The notes: a model not told the origin generated them from the letters alone. DNA of 64,000 bases from Oxalobacteraceae sp. CFBP 8761 (GCA_014841595.1 JACYUE010000001.1:1972996-2036995), one strand, 5' to 3'; counted from the stretch's first letter, positions 53,386 to 62,118 are shown. Made by a program: numbers and translations.

Positions 53386-55113
53386 TTGTCGGCGCGCAAC
53401 AACATGAGTTGGTACCCGAATACCCGTCGTTTGATGGCCGCCGCGCGGCGCACGCCCGGCGTCGCCGCACCATCGGCCGTTGCGCCCGAAGCCGAAGCCT
53501 GGATGGTGTTCGGGATGCGTGTGCTGCTATCGGTGTCGGCGCTGCTGACCCTGTATATCGGGCCCGATGGCGTGGTCGCATCCAGCCCGTGGACCTGGCT
53601 GGTGCTCGCCGGCTACGTTCTGCACAGCCTGACATTGCTCGTGATCGCGAGCTACCGCGCGGGTTTCTGGCACGGTCCCAATGTCTACTGGATCGACATC
53701 TTCTGGTACGGGCTGATCGTTCTGGCCACCGGCGGGGGCACCAGTCCGTTCTTTTCTTTCTTCTTGTTTGCCATCCTGGCCACGTCGTTTCGCCACGGGT
53801 TCGATGCCGGCGCCAAGCTGACGCTGGGCGCGGTCGGCATCGTGAGCCTGTCGGTGGTGCTGGTGCAGGGCTTCCAGTCGTTTCATATCCTGTTGTTGCG
53901 CGCGACCTTCATGCTTGCGCTGGGCTACATGATCGCGTTCTGGGGCGGCCTGTCCGTTGATCAGCGCCGCCGGCTGGCATTGCTGCGTGACGTCAGCCGG
54001 CTGTCCAACCCGCGGTTTGGCGTGCAGCAGACGCTCGATTCGCTGATGGACAAGATCCTGCGCTATTACGGCGCCAATACCTGCACCTTGCTGATGCAGG
54101 ACAGTCATCAGCGCTGGATCCTCAATACGGCCCACCACCCCAGGGCTGGCCGTCCCATCAGCCGCAGCCGGCCCGACGCTGCGGACGTGCAGCCGCTGCT
54201 GGCGCTGGCACCGGGTGCGACCCTGTACCGCGGCCCCGGCGCCAGGCTGGTGCGCCTGCTGCCGCGCGGCGGCTGTGCGGTGCGCCTGGCCGCCGGTGAA
54301 AAAGAGTGGTGCAAGACGGACATGGATGCTTGCGGCCACGTGGCCGATTTGCTCGACGCCGACGGTTTCGTCAGCGCATCGCTGCCGCTGCGCAAGGGCA
54401 GTGGTCGCATCTTCGTCACTGGCAGCCGCCTGCGCCGAGGCGATGCGACGTTCCTGAAGCACATCGTGCAGCAGGCGTTTCCCGTCATCGAAACCATCGA
54501 TCTGCTCGATCGGCTGGCTTCCGAAGCAGCATTTCGCGAACGTCAGACCATCGCGCGCGACCTGCACGACAGCACGATCCAGCCGTATATTGGCCTGCGC
54601 CATGCAGTGGCAGCGATCCGCAACAGCGCAGGAGAAGACAGCGCCGTGGCGCCCGAACTCGACCGCCTGCTGGCGATGTGCTCGGACGTGATCGGCGACA
54701 TGCGCGACTTCGCCCAGCGTTTTCGCAGCGGGCGTCAGGAAGAACCCGAACTGCTGATGGCGCTGCGGCGCCAGTTGCGCCAGGTACAAACCTTCTACGG
54801 CCTGGACGTGATGCTCGAGGTGCAGGGCGAGGGCGTGGCCAACGACCGCATGGCAGCGGAAGTGTTCCAGATCGTCACCGAAGGCATCAGCAATATCTGC
54901 AAGCACACGCGGGCACGCACGGCCGGCGTCGTGATCGAGGACGCCGCCGGCCAGCTGGCGATCGACATCTTCAACCCGGTAACCGATGGCGCCGTGGCGT
55001 CCAAACCCTTCGTGCCGCGCTCGATTGCCGAGCGCGTGGCGGCGGTGGGGGGCACGCTGGGCGTCGAAGCGGATGGGCGCCAGACGCTCCTGCGCATCCG
55101 GATTCCGGTCTAG
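53386..55113 (+). CDS. NarL-type sensor histidine kinase of the Tad locus
   Basis: 575 residues from a TTG start with GAGGAG 9 nt upstream; ATG at 53404 is the alternative without a ribosome site. Five to six membrane helices (residues about 40-195), a GAF-like region (about 220-375), then a HisKA_3 dimerisation domain with phospho-acceptor His394 (TIARDLHDSTIQPYIGLR) and a divergent HATPase domain (VTEGISNICKHTRARTAG). It pairs with the regulator 30 bp downstream and is divergent from TadE genes, so it likely controls pilus gene expression. Confidence 0.88.
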   Translation: MSARNNMSWYPNTRRLMAAARRTPGVAAPSAVAPEAEAWMVFGMRVLLSVSALLTLYIGPDGVVASSPWTWLVLAGYVLHSLTLLVIASYRAGFWHGPNVYWIDIFWYGLIVLATGGGTSPFFSFFLFAILATSFRHGFDAGAKLTLGAVGIVSLSVVLVQGFQSFHILLLRATFMLALGYMIAFWGGLSVDQRRRLALLRDVSRLSNPRFGVQQTLDSLMDKILRYYGANTCTLLMQDSHQRWILNTAHHPRAGRPISRSRPDAADVQPLLALAPGATLYRGPGARLVRLLPRGGCAVRLAAGEKEWCKTDMDACGHVADLLDADGFVSASLPLRKGSGRIFVTGSRLRRGDATFLKHIVQQAFPVIETIDLLDRLASEAAFRERQTIARDLHDSTIQPYIGLRHAVAAIRNSAGEDSAVAPELDRLLAMCSDVIGDMRDFAQRFRSGRQEEPELLMALRRQLRQVQTFYGLDVMLEVQGEGVANDRMAAEVFQIVTEGISNICKHTRARTAGVVIEDAAGQLAIDIFNPVTDGAVASKPFVPRSIAERVAAVGGTLGVEADGRQTLLRIRIPV

Positions 55114-55143
55114 TCAGCATCGACATAGTGTAATGGAGAAACC

Positions 55144-55797
55144 ATGACCATCCGCATCCTGCTCGTGGATGACCACAAGACCATGCTGTGGGGTCTCGAG
55201 CGCCTGATCCAGGCCGAAGGCCCGTCGTTCACGCTAGTGGGCAGCGCCAGCGATGGCATGGAGGCCACTGCCCTGTGCGCCGCGCTGCACCCCGACATCG
55301 TGCTGCTCGACCTCGACCTGAAAGGCAGCAGCTCCATCGACTTTCTGCCCGCGCTGGTCGCCAATGGCAGCACGCGCGTCGTGATCCTGAGCGCGAACCG
55401 CGACCAGGGCACGCTGGCTGCCGCCGTGAAAGCCGGCGCGCGTGGCGTGGTCAGCAAGGAAGCGCCGACCGACGACGTGCTGCTGGCCGTGCGCAAGGTG
55501 CATGACGGCGAGCTGTGGCTTGACCAGTCGCTGATGCAGGCGCTGCTGGGCCAGCTGGTAGCTCCGGCCCGAAAGGCCGATCCGGAGGCCGAACGTATCG
55601 GCACGCTGACAGCCCGCGAGCGCGACGTCATTGGCATGATCGTGCAGGGCAAGGGTGCGCTGAACAAGGAGCTGGCTGAACGTGCGTTCATCTCGGAGCG
55701 CACGCTGCGCAACCATCTCACCACCATCTACCAGAAGCTGGACGTGGCCAACCGCCTCGAGTTGTACGTCTACGCCACCAAGCACGGCCTCTCCTGA
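55144..55797 (+). CDS. NarL/FixJ-family response regulator of the Tad locus
   Basis: 217 residues. Receiver domain with LLVDDHKTML, phospho-acceptor Asp56 (IVLLDLDLKG) and Lys in VVSKEAPTDD; C-terminal LuxR-type helix-turn-helix (LTARERDVIGMIVQGKGALN, AERAFISERTLRNHLTTIYQKL). GGAGAAACC precedes the ATG. The probable targets include the pilin gene downstream, where a TACCTTT / AAAGGTA dyad lies at 55876-55892. Confidence 0.93.
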   Translation: MTIRILLVDDHKTMLWGLERLIQAEGPSFTLVGSASDGMEATALCAALHPDIVLLDLDLKGSSSIDFLPALVANGSTRVVILSANRDQGTLAAAVKAGARGVVSKEAPTDDVLLAVRKVHDGELWLDQSLMQALLGQLVAPARKADPEAERIGTLTARERDVIGMIVQGKGALNKELAERAFISERTLRNHLTTIYQKLDVANRLELYVYATKHGLS

Positions 55798-55875
55798 GGC
55801 ATCGCCTTTCTCCCCGCGTCGGAGTGCGCCGGCGCGCGACCCAGGACAAATGTACTGGGTTGCCATGGCGCAACG

Positions 55876-55892
55876 TACCTTTCAAAAAGGTA
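55876..55892 (+). promoter_or_regulatory. NarL-box-like dyad upstream of the small ORF and flp
   Basis: TACCTTT and AAAGGTA are perfect inverted heptamers separated by 3 nt. NarL-type regulators recognise TACYYMT-like heptamers in inverted pairs (classically 2-nt spacing), so this fits a site for the regulator encoded just upstream. A second dyad, ACCCAG / CTGGGT, lies at 55839-55860. No confident sigma-70 promoter was found. Confidence 0.5.
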
Positions 55893-55991
55893 GTTTTGAC
55901 GGATGGCACCGAAGTCACGGGTCCGTAAGATCCTGTTCATGCGCTGCGTATCGTGACATGCGGTACGGCGGCAAGCGAACAGGAGCGAACG

Positions 55992-56126
55992 GTGCACGAC
56001 AGAGAAGACAACCCGGAACAGCAGTATGAAAGCAGCAGCAATCCGGCCATGTCGTATGTCGTTCTCTCGGTTCTGCTCGCAGTCGTCGGCTTCATCGCGG
56101 CGATGGCCGCATGGACGAGCGCATAA
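55992..56126 (+). CDS. 44-residue single-span membrane protein, unannotated small ORF
   Basis: GTG start at 55992 with a perfect AGGAG 6-7 nt upstream, stop TAA at 56124. The product begins MHDREDNPEQQYESSSNP, a polar acidic head, followed by the helix MSYVVLSVLLAVVGFIAAMA and a short WTSA tail. It lies between the response regulator and the Flp pilin gene, 46 bp before the latter, on the same strand. No homologue is recognised. Possible roles are a Tad-system accessory or a regulatory peptide; coding is supported by ribosome site, hydrophobic pattern and position. Confidence 0.65.
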   Translation: MHDREDNPEQQYESSSNPAMSYVVLSVLLAVVGFIAAMAAWTSA

Positions 56127-56172
56127 AGCCAACCTGCTCATTAAAGCTTCAAGACCCCTGAAAGGATTCACC

Positions 56173-56346
56173 ATGAATTTCATCAAAAACCTGATCAAAG
56201 AAGAAGACGGCGTAACCGCCATTGAATACGCACTGATCGCATCGCTGATCGCCGGCGTGATCATCACCGCTGTGACCCTGCTGGGTGGCAACATCAGCAC
56301 CATGTTCACGAACCTGGCAGGCAAGATCAACAAGACGCCGAAGTAA
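56173..56346 (+). CDS. flp: Flp/Fap-type major pilin
   Basis: 57 residues. MNFIKNLIKEEDG is the prepilin leader; the Flp motif GVTAIEY places cleavage after Gly13 to give mature VTAIEYALIASL. The rest is a hydrophobic helix ending NLAGKINKTPK. It would be matured by CpaA and assembled by CpaF/TadBC into adhesive bundled pili. AAAGGA precedes the ATG. A strong terminator follows, so pilin mRNA is probably made in excess over the assembly genes. Confidence 0.96.
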   Translation: MNFIKNLIKEEDGVTAIEYALIASLIAGVIITAVTLLGGNISTMFTNLAGKINKTPK

Positions 56347-56377
56347 TTGACGTCCCGTCCGCCCCAAGGCGGACCCG

Positions 56378-56413
56378 ATCCGGCACGGGTGGCCCCGCTG
56401 CCGGATTTTTTTT
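56378..56413 (+). terminator. Strong intrinsic terminator after flp
   Basis: ATCCGGCA (56378-56385) pairs perfectly with TGCCGGAT (56399-56406), with further GGG/CCC pairing inside, followed by a run of eight T. It sits 31 bp after the flp stop and 15 bp before the cpaA start, an expected partial terminator separating abundant pilin transcript from the assembly genes. Confidence 0.88.
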
Positions 56414-56427
56414 ACCCGGAGATTTCC

Positions 56428-57003
56428 TTGTCAACTCTGCCACTCCTGCTGCTGTTCGTCTTGCTTGGCGTTGCCGTCTTCAATGACGTGCGCGCGCGGC
56501 GCATCCCGAATGCCGTCGTGTTTCCAGGCATGCTGGCCGCATTTGCGCTGCATGCGCTGCTGCCGGCAGGGGCAGGGTTATATACAACCCCGGTCGGGGG
56601 GCTTGGCATCCTGTCTGCGCTCGGCGGCTGTGCGCTTGGTCTGGCGCTGCTGCTGCCAATGTACGCGCTGAAGCTGATGGGCGCCGGCGACGTCAAGCTG
56701 CTGGCCATGGTCGGCGCTTTTGTCGGCGCGGGCCAGATTCTCACCGTTGGCCTGCTGACGTTGGTGGCAGGCGGCGTGCTGGCGCTGGGCTTCGCGGCCT
56801 GGCAGCGCAATCTGCGCCGCCTGGTCGCCAACGCGTATTACATGGCGCTGCACACGACGTACTCGGCGCTGGCCGGCACGGTCGCCGCGCCGACGGTACC
56901 GCCGGAAGCAGCCAGTGGCCGTCTGCCGTATGCGATTGCGATTGCCAGCGCCACTGTGTGCTGTGTGCTGTGGCTGCATGTGCATGGGGAGATGCCGCTG
57001 TGA
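56428..57003 (+). CDS. cpaA: Prepilin peptidase CpaA/TadV
   Basis: 191 residues, A24A aspartic prepilin peptidase without the methyltransferase domain. The catalytic Asp pair is seen in FNDVRARRIPN and in the GxGD motif LMGAGDVKLLA. About five membrane helices. A TTG start at 56428 is inferred from GGAG 6 nt upstream; the in-frame extension to 56347 would run through the terminator. It overlaps the ATPase gene by GTGA. Confidence 0.9.
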   Translation: MSTLPLLLLFVLLGVAVFNDVRARRIPNAVVFPGMLAAFALHALLPAGAGLYTTPVGGLGILSALGGCALGLALLLPMYALKLMGAGDVKLLAMVGAFVGAGQILTVGLLTLVAGGVLALGFAAWQRNLRRLVANAYYMALHTTYSALAGTVAAPTVPPEAASGRLPYAIAIASATVCCVLWLHVHGEMPL

Positions 57004-58355
57004 GCCTCGCTTTGCTCGCCCCATCGAATGACCGGGCGCCGCGCACGGTCGAGGAAACCGGCTTGCCGTTCCTGTTCCTCGCCGAATTGCTGAGCAAGGT
57101 GCTGGCCCAGCGCGGTCAACTGCGCCTGGCCGAACTTGCCAACCACACCAAGCTCAATGTCAGCGTCATCGACCCGCTGATCGCGTTCCTGCGCACCGAG
57201 AAGCTGTGCGAAGTAGCGCGCATCGGCAACAGCGGTACCGACGCCGACCTGTGCTACATCCTCACCGAGGCGGGCCGTGCGCGGGCCCATACTGCGCTGG
57301 GCCGCAACGCCTATGCGGGTCCGGCGCCCGTTACGCTGGCCGCCTACGTGGCCCAGGTCAAGGCGCACAGCGTTGCGAACATGCAGGTGACGCGCGGCGC
57401 GATGGCCGCCACCTTCGATGGGGTCGTCGTCAACCCGGTCGTGCTCGACCAGATCGGCGCCGGCATGAACTCGGGGCGCGCGCTGTTCCTGCACGGCGCC
57501 GCTGGCAGCGGCAAGACCTACCTGGCAGAGCGCCTGCGCGATCTGCTGGTCGGCACGATCGACGTGCCACATGCGCTGATGGTCGATGGCGAAGTGATTC
57601 CGTTCTTCGATAACGTGCAGCACTGCGTGACCGAACAGGCCGCAGTGGAACTGCCGGGCCTGGACCGCGGCAGCGCGCCCGACATGCGCTGGGTCCGCGG
57701 CGTGCGCCGTCCCGCCGCGCTGGCCGGGGGGGAACTTACGCTGGACATGCTCGATCTGCGTTTCGATCCGCACACCCGCCTGTACCAGGCGCCGCCGCAC
57801 CTCAAATCAAACAACGGCATTTTCATCATCGATGATCTGGGGCGCCAGCGCTGCACGCCGGAAGCGTTGATGAACCGCTGGATCGTGCCGATGGACCGCA
57901 ATGTCGACTACCTGACGCTGCACACGGGGCACACGTTCCAGGTGCCGTTCGACGTGATCGTCGTGTTCTCGTCGAATTTCGTGCCACAGCGCCTGTCCGA
58001 CGGCGCTTTCCTGCGCCGGCTTGGCTACAAGATCGAAGTGCCGGCAGCGTCCGAGGCCGAATACACGCGCCTGTTTCAGCAGGCGTGCGACAGCGTCGGC
58101 GTTGCATTCGACGCCGCGTCATTCGACTACCTGCTGGCCTGCCACCGCGAGCGCGGCGTGCCATTGCTGGCCTGTTACCCGCGCGACCTGATGCGCCAGC
58201 TGCGCGACCTGGCACGCTACGAAGACCGTGCCCCCACATTGTCACGCGCCACCCTGGACTGGGCCTGGGACAACTACTTTGCCGCGGGCGCTCCCGGCCG
58301 GCCCGCACCACAAGAACGCCGCGAACGCGGCACGACGGAGTATGAACATGCGTAA
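57000..58355 (+). CDS. AAA-type ATPase of the Tad locus with N-terminal winged-helix domain
   Basis: 451 residues. GTG at 57000 overlaps the cpaA stop (GTGA), so translation is coupled. Residues about 20-95 look like a winged helix (KVLAQRGQLRLAELANHTKL, DADLCYILTEAGRARA). The ATPase core has Walker A HGAAGSGKTYLAERLRDLL at about 175, Walker B GIFIIDDLGRQ, sensor VFSSNF and an arginine-finger-like LRRLGYKIE. This protein is distinct from TadA/CpaF and is not a standard Tad component in model organisms; it may be an MoxR-like chaperone or regulator for the machine. Confidence 0.82.
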   Translation: MSLALLAPSNDRAPRTVEETGLPFLFLAELLSKVLAQRGQLRLAELANHTKLNVSVIDPLIAFLRTEKLCEVARIGNSGTDADLCYILTEAGRARAHTALGRNAYAGPAPVTLAAYVAQVKAHSVANMQVTRGAMAATFDGVVVNPVVLDQIGAGMNSGRALFLHGAAGSGKTYLAERLRDLLVGTIDVPHALMVDGEVIPFFDNVQHCVTEQAAVELPGLDRGSAPDMRWVRGVRRPAALAGGELTLDMLDLRFDPHTRLYQAPPHLKSNNGIFIIDDLGRQRCTPEALMNRWIVPMDRNVDYLTLHTGHTFQVPFDVIVVFSSNFVPQRLSDGAFLRRLGYKIEVPAASEAEYTRLFQQACDSVGVAFDAASFDYLLACHRERGVPLLACYPRDLMRQLRDLARYEDRAPTLSRATLDWAWDNYFAAGAPGRPAPQERRERGTTEYEHA

Positions 58356-59190
58356 TTCGAGAGCAATCCTGATCATTGGCGTGGCACTGCTGCTGGCGCT
58401 GGGCGCCGTGGTACTGGCGGCCAAGTGGATGGGCGAGCAGGGCCCGGCCGGCACCCGCGTGGTCGTGGCCGCCGCCGACATCGGGCAGGGCGCGCGCATC
58501 CTGCCGGCCAGCCTCCAACTGGCCGACTGGCCCGCCGGCGCACTGCCGCCCGGCGCGATCACCGATATGAAACTGCTCGAGGGCCGCATCGCTCGCGGCG
58601 ACATTGCACGCGGCGAGCCGGTGCTCGAATCGAAGCTGGCGCCGGCCGGCACGCTGGGCGGCTTGTCGGCGGTCGTGGCCAGCGGCAAGCGCGCCATGAC
58701 CGTTGGCGTCAATGACATTGTCGGCGTGGCCGGTTTCGCGCTGCCCGGCAACTACGTCGACATTCTCGTCAACCTGGCACCGACCAATAACGACCTGGCG
58801 CAGAACACCGGCTCGATCTCGAAGATCGTGCTCGAGCGCATCCTGGTGCTGGCCGTGGCGCAGGAATCTGCCGTGGACGACAACAAGCCACGTCTCGTCA
58901 ATGCCGTGACCCTCGAGCTCACGCCAAACGAAGTCGAAAAGCTCGACCTGGCCCGCTCGATCGGGTCACTGTCGCTGGTGCTGCGTAATCAGGCCGAAGC
59001 GCAACCGGCCAACACGACCGGCGCCACGCGTGAATCGGTGCTTGGCCTGCCGGCCGTGTCGGCGAAGGCCCCGGCGCCGGTGAGTGAGCCAGCGCCGCGT
59101 ACTGCATCTCCCGCACCACGTCAGCCAAGCGCGCCGCGCGACGGTGTCCTGGTGATCCGCGGCCTGGACGCCGCTTCGCAAAGCTTTTGA
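58348..59190 (+). CDS. cpaB: Flp pilus assembly protein CpaB/RcpC
   Basis: 280 residues. N-terminal membrane anchor (AILIIGVALLLALGAVVLAA), then a SAF-like domain (VVVAAADIGQGARILPASLQL, AITDMKLLEGRIARGDIARG) and the RcpC region (KRAMTVGVNDIVGVAGFALPGNYVDI). The tail is Pro/Ala-rich. CpaB sits in the periplasm next to the secretin. ATG at 58348 is 8 nt after GGAG and overlaps the ATPase gene by 8 bp. Confidence 0.93.
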   Translation: MRNSRAILIIGVALLLALGAVVLAAKWMGEQGPAGTRVVVAAADIGQGARILPASLQLADWPAGALPPGAITDMKLLEGRIARGDIARGEPVLESKLAPAGTLGGLSAVVASGKRAMTVGVNDIVGVAGFALPGNYVDILVNLAPTNNDLAQNTGSISKIVLERILVLAVAQESAVDDNKPRLVNAVTLELTPNEVEKLDLARSIGSLSLVLRNQAEAQPANTTGATRESVLGLPAVSAKAPAPVSEPAPRTASPAPRQPSAPRDGVLVIRGLDAASQSF

Positions 59191-59204
59191 ATGAAGATTT
59201 CGTG

Positions 59205-60674
59205 ATGACCACATTGACTCACAAGACCCTGCTGGCCTGCGCCGTCGCGTTGACGCTCGACGCCCATGCTGCCCCGGCTGCCTCTGCCATCAAGGTGACC
59301 GCAGCCGTACCGGTCGCGCCATCGGCCGACTGCATCGACCTGCGCGGTGGTGCAAATCAGCGGCTCCAGCTGATGCGCGGCAAATCCGTCCTCAAGCGCT
59401 TCTGCACGCCGGCCGGCGCGGTCATGGTGGGCGACCCGAAAGTGGCCAACGTCGTGGTCCCGGGCGCAAGCGAAGTCGTGATCGTTGCGCGCAGTGTGGG
59501 CAGTACCAACCTGATCGTGTCCGGCCGCGACAAGCGCTCGACCGTGATCGACCTGGACGTGGCCATCGATACATCGGCGCTGCGCACGCAGTTCGACGCG
59601 CTGTTCCCGCTTGAGCGCGATATCCGCATCGGTGCCAGTGGCAATGCCGTGGTGCTGTCGGGGATGGTCAGCGACGTTGGCGTGGCAAGCCAGCTGGTGG
59701 ACCTGGCCACGGCGTTCCAGGAAAGCGCCGGCCAGCAGGCCGACAGCGGCGCCGGCAGCCCGTCGCCACTGTCCGTCGGCGCACCGGCGGCGGCACCGGC
59801 TGCAGGCTCTGGCGCCGCAGCGAAAGTATTGAACATGCTGTCGATCGCGGCACCCCAGCAGGTCATGCTGGAAGTGAAGATCGCCGAAATCTCGAAGTCG
59901 CTCGTGGACCAGCTGGGCGCCAAGGCAGGTTTCTCGAAGACCAACGGCAACTGGACCTATGCCGCCGTATCGAGCCTGCTCAGTGGCGGTGCCGGCGCCG
60001 TCAGCGCTGTGGGGACCGGCATCAAGGAACTCACCATCGATGGTGAAAAGCGCGACGGCCTGGTCAAGATCCTGGCCGAGCCGAATGTCATGGCCATCAG
60101 CGGGCAGGAGGCAAGTTTTCTTGCCGGCGGCAAGATCTTCATCCCGGTTGCACAGAATGCAGTGGGCGGGGCGGGCGTGGTCACGCTGGAAGAAAAAGAG
60201 TATGGCGTGGCCGTGAAGTTCACCCCGACCGTGCTGCCGGGCGGGCGCATCAACCTGCGCGTGGCGCCGGAAGTGTCGGAACTCAATCGCGAAGGTATCG
60301 GTATCAGCACTGGCGGTTCAAGCAGCGCAACCGCGATCCTGCCAGCGTTTACGACGCGGCGCGCAGCGACCACGGTGCAGCTGCAGGATGGCCAGAGTTT
60401 CGCCATCGGTGGCCTGATCCGCAATAACGTGACCAGCACTATCAGGCGCTTCCCGTTCCTGGGCGACGTTCCGGTGCTTGGCACGCTGTTCCGAAGCAGC
60501 GACTTCCAGAGTGACCGCACCGAACTGGTGTTCATCGTGACGCCACGCCTGGCCAAGCCGATGCAGTCGCAGCCCGCATTGCCAACCGACGAGTACGTCG
60601 AGCCGACCCGCACCGAATTCTTGCTTGGCGGCCAGCTTGAAGGCGCCGCCGCCTCTGCCGCACCGGAGAAATGA
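59205..60674 (+). CDS. cpaC: Type II/IV-like secretin CpaC/RcpA
   Basis: 489 residues. Signal peptide ending DAHA, N-terminal BON/N0-type domain (QRLQLMRGKSVLKRF, GDPKVANVVVPGASEVVIVA), a Ser/Ala/Gly linker near 190-210, and a C-terminal secretin domain (QQVMLEVKIAEISKSLVDQL, VKFTPTVLPGGRINLRVAPEV, RRFPFLGDVPVLGTLF, ELVFIVTPRL). It forms the outer-membrane channel for the pilus. ATG at 59205 is used; TTG at 59187 and GTG at 59202 are in frame. Confidence 0.95.
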   Translation: MTTLTHKTLLACAVALTLDAHAAPAASAIKVTAAVPVAPSADCIDLRGGANQRLQLMRGKSVLKRFCTPAGAVMVGDPKVANVVVPGASEVVIVARSVGSTNLIVSGRDKRSTVIDLDVAIDTSALRTQFDALFPLERDIRIGASGNAVVLSGMVSDVGVASQLVDLATAFQESAGQQADSGAGSPSPLSVGAPAAAPAAGSGAAAKVLNMLSIAAPQQVMLEVKIAEISKSLVDQLGAKAGFSKTNGNWTYAAVSSLLSGGAGAVSAVGTGIKELTIDGEKRDGLVKILAEPNVMAISGQEASFLAGGKIFIPVAQNAVGGAGVVTLEEKEYGVAVKFTPTVLPGGRINLRVAPEVSELNREGIGISTGGSSSATAILPAFTTRRAATTVQLQDGQSFAIGGLIRNNVTSTIRRFPFLGDVPVLGTLFRSSDFQSDRTELVFIVTPRLAKPMQSQPALPTDEYVEPTRTEFLLGGQLEGAAASAAPEK

Positions 60675-60931
60675 TCATGAAAACCGTTACTTCCATTCTC
60701 GCCGTCTCGTGCATGCTGTCGCTCCTGGGCGGTTGCACGACCAGTTCGCCCGCCGGCACCGGCAACACCGTGCGCGCCATCATGGCCAGCCAGATCATCG
60801 CCCCCGAGGGCATGCCAGGGCACCCAGGGAGCGATGCCGGCACCGCGGTTCTCGCTTACAAGAACTATCAGGGCTCGTTCGCCACGCCCGCGCCCCAGGT
60901 CGACAGCACGCTGTTCGGCGCGAACAAATAG
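60671..60931 (+). CDS. Small Tad-locus lipoprotein
   Basis: 86 residues, start overlapping the secretin stop by ATGA (ATG at 60677 is an alternative). The leader KTVTSILAVSCMLSLLGGC ends in a lipobox with the modified Cys22. The mature protein is only about 65 residues. Its place between cpaC and cpaE is where the pilotin-like CpaD/RcpB lies in other Tad loci, but it is much shorter than typical CpaD. It may be a reduced pilotin for the secretin. Confidence 0.75.
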   Translation: MIMKTVTSILAVSCMLSLLGGCTTSSPAGTGNTVRAIMASQIIAPEGMPGHPGSDAGTAVLAYKNYQGSFATPAPQVDSTLFGANK

Positions 60932-60939
60932 AGATCATC

Positions 60940-62118
60940 ATGAAAATCGCAGTCCTTTCGCGCGATGAGCGCCACCTGATCGAGCTGTCGCGCCAATTGC
61001 GCGCACGCCCGGGCAGCGACGAAGTCGACATGATCGCCGGCACCCCGGCGCGCCTGTCGACGATGAGCGACGACGCCATCCCCGACCTGCTGGTGGTCGA
61101 CCAGCCGCGCGCCGACGAGGGTGATCTTGACCAGCTCGAGCGGCTCGGCCACCTGTTCCCGCGCATGGCGTTCATCGTGCTGTCGGGCGACCTGTCACAG
61201 GATTTTCTGCTGCGCGCGATGCGCGCCGGCGTGCGCGAAGTGCTGCCTGCCGCGCCCGGCACGGCCGACCTGGCCAAGGCCGTCGACCACATCGCCGAGA
61301 AGTTCGGCAGCCAGGGCGCCGCGCAGGGGAAGGTGCTGGCTTTTATTTCCTGCAAGGGCGGCAGTGGCGCAACCTTCCTGGCCACGAACCTGGCCTATGC
61401 GTTGTCGGCCGGCGGCAACAAGCGTGTCGCCATGATCGACATGAATCTGCAGTTTGGCGACGCGTCGCTGTTCGTCTCGGACAGCAAGCCGCTGGCCACG
61501 CTGTCGGATGTCGCGACCCAGATCCACCGGCTCGATCCGTCGTTTCTGTCGTCGAGCATGGTTGCCGTGACGCCGAACTTCAGCGTGCTGGCTGCACCAT
61601 CGGATCCGGCCCATGCCAGCGACGTCAAGCCGGAGCACATCGACGCGATCATCAAGCTGGCGCGCCGCCAGTACGATTTCATCGTGCTCGACGTCGCGCG
61701 CAGCCTGGATCCGGTGACGATCCGCGCGCTCGACCATGCCGACACGATCTACCCGGTACTGCAAACGACGCTGCCGTATATCCGCGACGGCAAGCGCCTG
61801 CTCGACGTGTTCCGCAATCTCGAATATGGCAACGACAAGGTCGAAATCGTGGTGAACCGCCACGACAACAACAGCGACATCAAGCTCAAGGACCTCGAGC
61901 AGGCCTTTGACACGACCCACCTGCGCACGATGCCGAACCACTACGATGCGGCGGCCAAGTCGGTCAACCAGGGCGTGCCGATCACGCGCCTGGCGCCCGA
62001 GAGCCCGCTGAGCGCGGCCTTGATGACCATGGCGCGCAGCCAGACGGGCGAGGCGGCGCCGCAGGCGGCGGCCAGCGTGATGGCGCGCCTGTTCAAGCGC
62101 CGCAAGACTGACGCATGA
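60940..62118 (+). CDS. cpaE: Pilus assembly ATPase CpaE/TadZ
   Basis: 392 residues. An atypical receiver-like N-terminal domain (1-120, KIAVLSRDERHLIELSRQL, FIVLSGDLSQDFLLRAMRAG) is followed by a MinD/ParA-type ATPase with deviant Walker A SCKGGSGATFLATNLA at about 140 and IVLDVARSLDP as Walker B. TadZ localises the Tad machine to a pole. It overlaps the cpaF start by ATGA. Confidence 0.94.
   Translation: MKIAVLSRDERHLIELSRQLRARPGSDEVDMIAGTPARLSTMSDDAIPDLLVVDQPRADEGDLDQLERLGHLFPRMAFIVLSGDLSQDFLLRAMRAGVREVLPAAPGTADLAKAVDHIAEKFGSQGAAQGKVLAFISCKGGSGATFLATNLAYALSAGGNKRVAMIDMNLQFGDASLFVSDSKPLATLSDVATQIHRLDPSFLSSSMVAVTPNFSVLAAPSDPAHASDVKPEHIDAIIKLARRQYDFIVLDVARSLDPVTIRALDHADTIYPVLQTTLPYIRDGKRLLDVFRNLEYGNDKVEIVVNRHDNNSDIKLKDLEQAFDTTHLRTMPNHYDAAAKSVNQGVPITRLAPESPLSAALMTMARSQTGEAAPQAAASVMARLFKRRKTDA

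Noticed and set aside
55896..55931. TTGACG and TAAGAT as a sigma-70 promoter for flp; TGGCAC as sigma-54 site
   Set aside because: The spacing between the boxes is 24 bp, and the -12 element of a sigma-54 site is missing.
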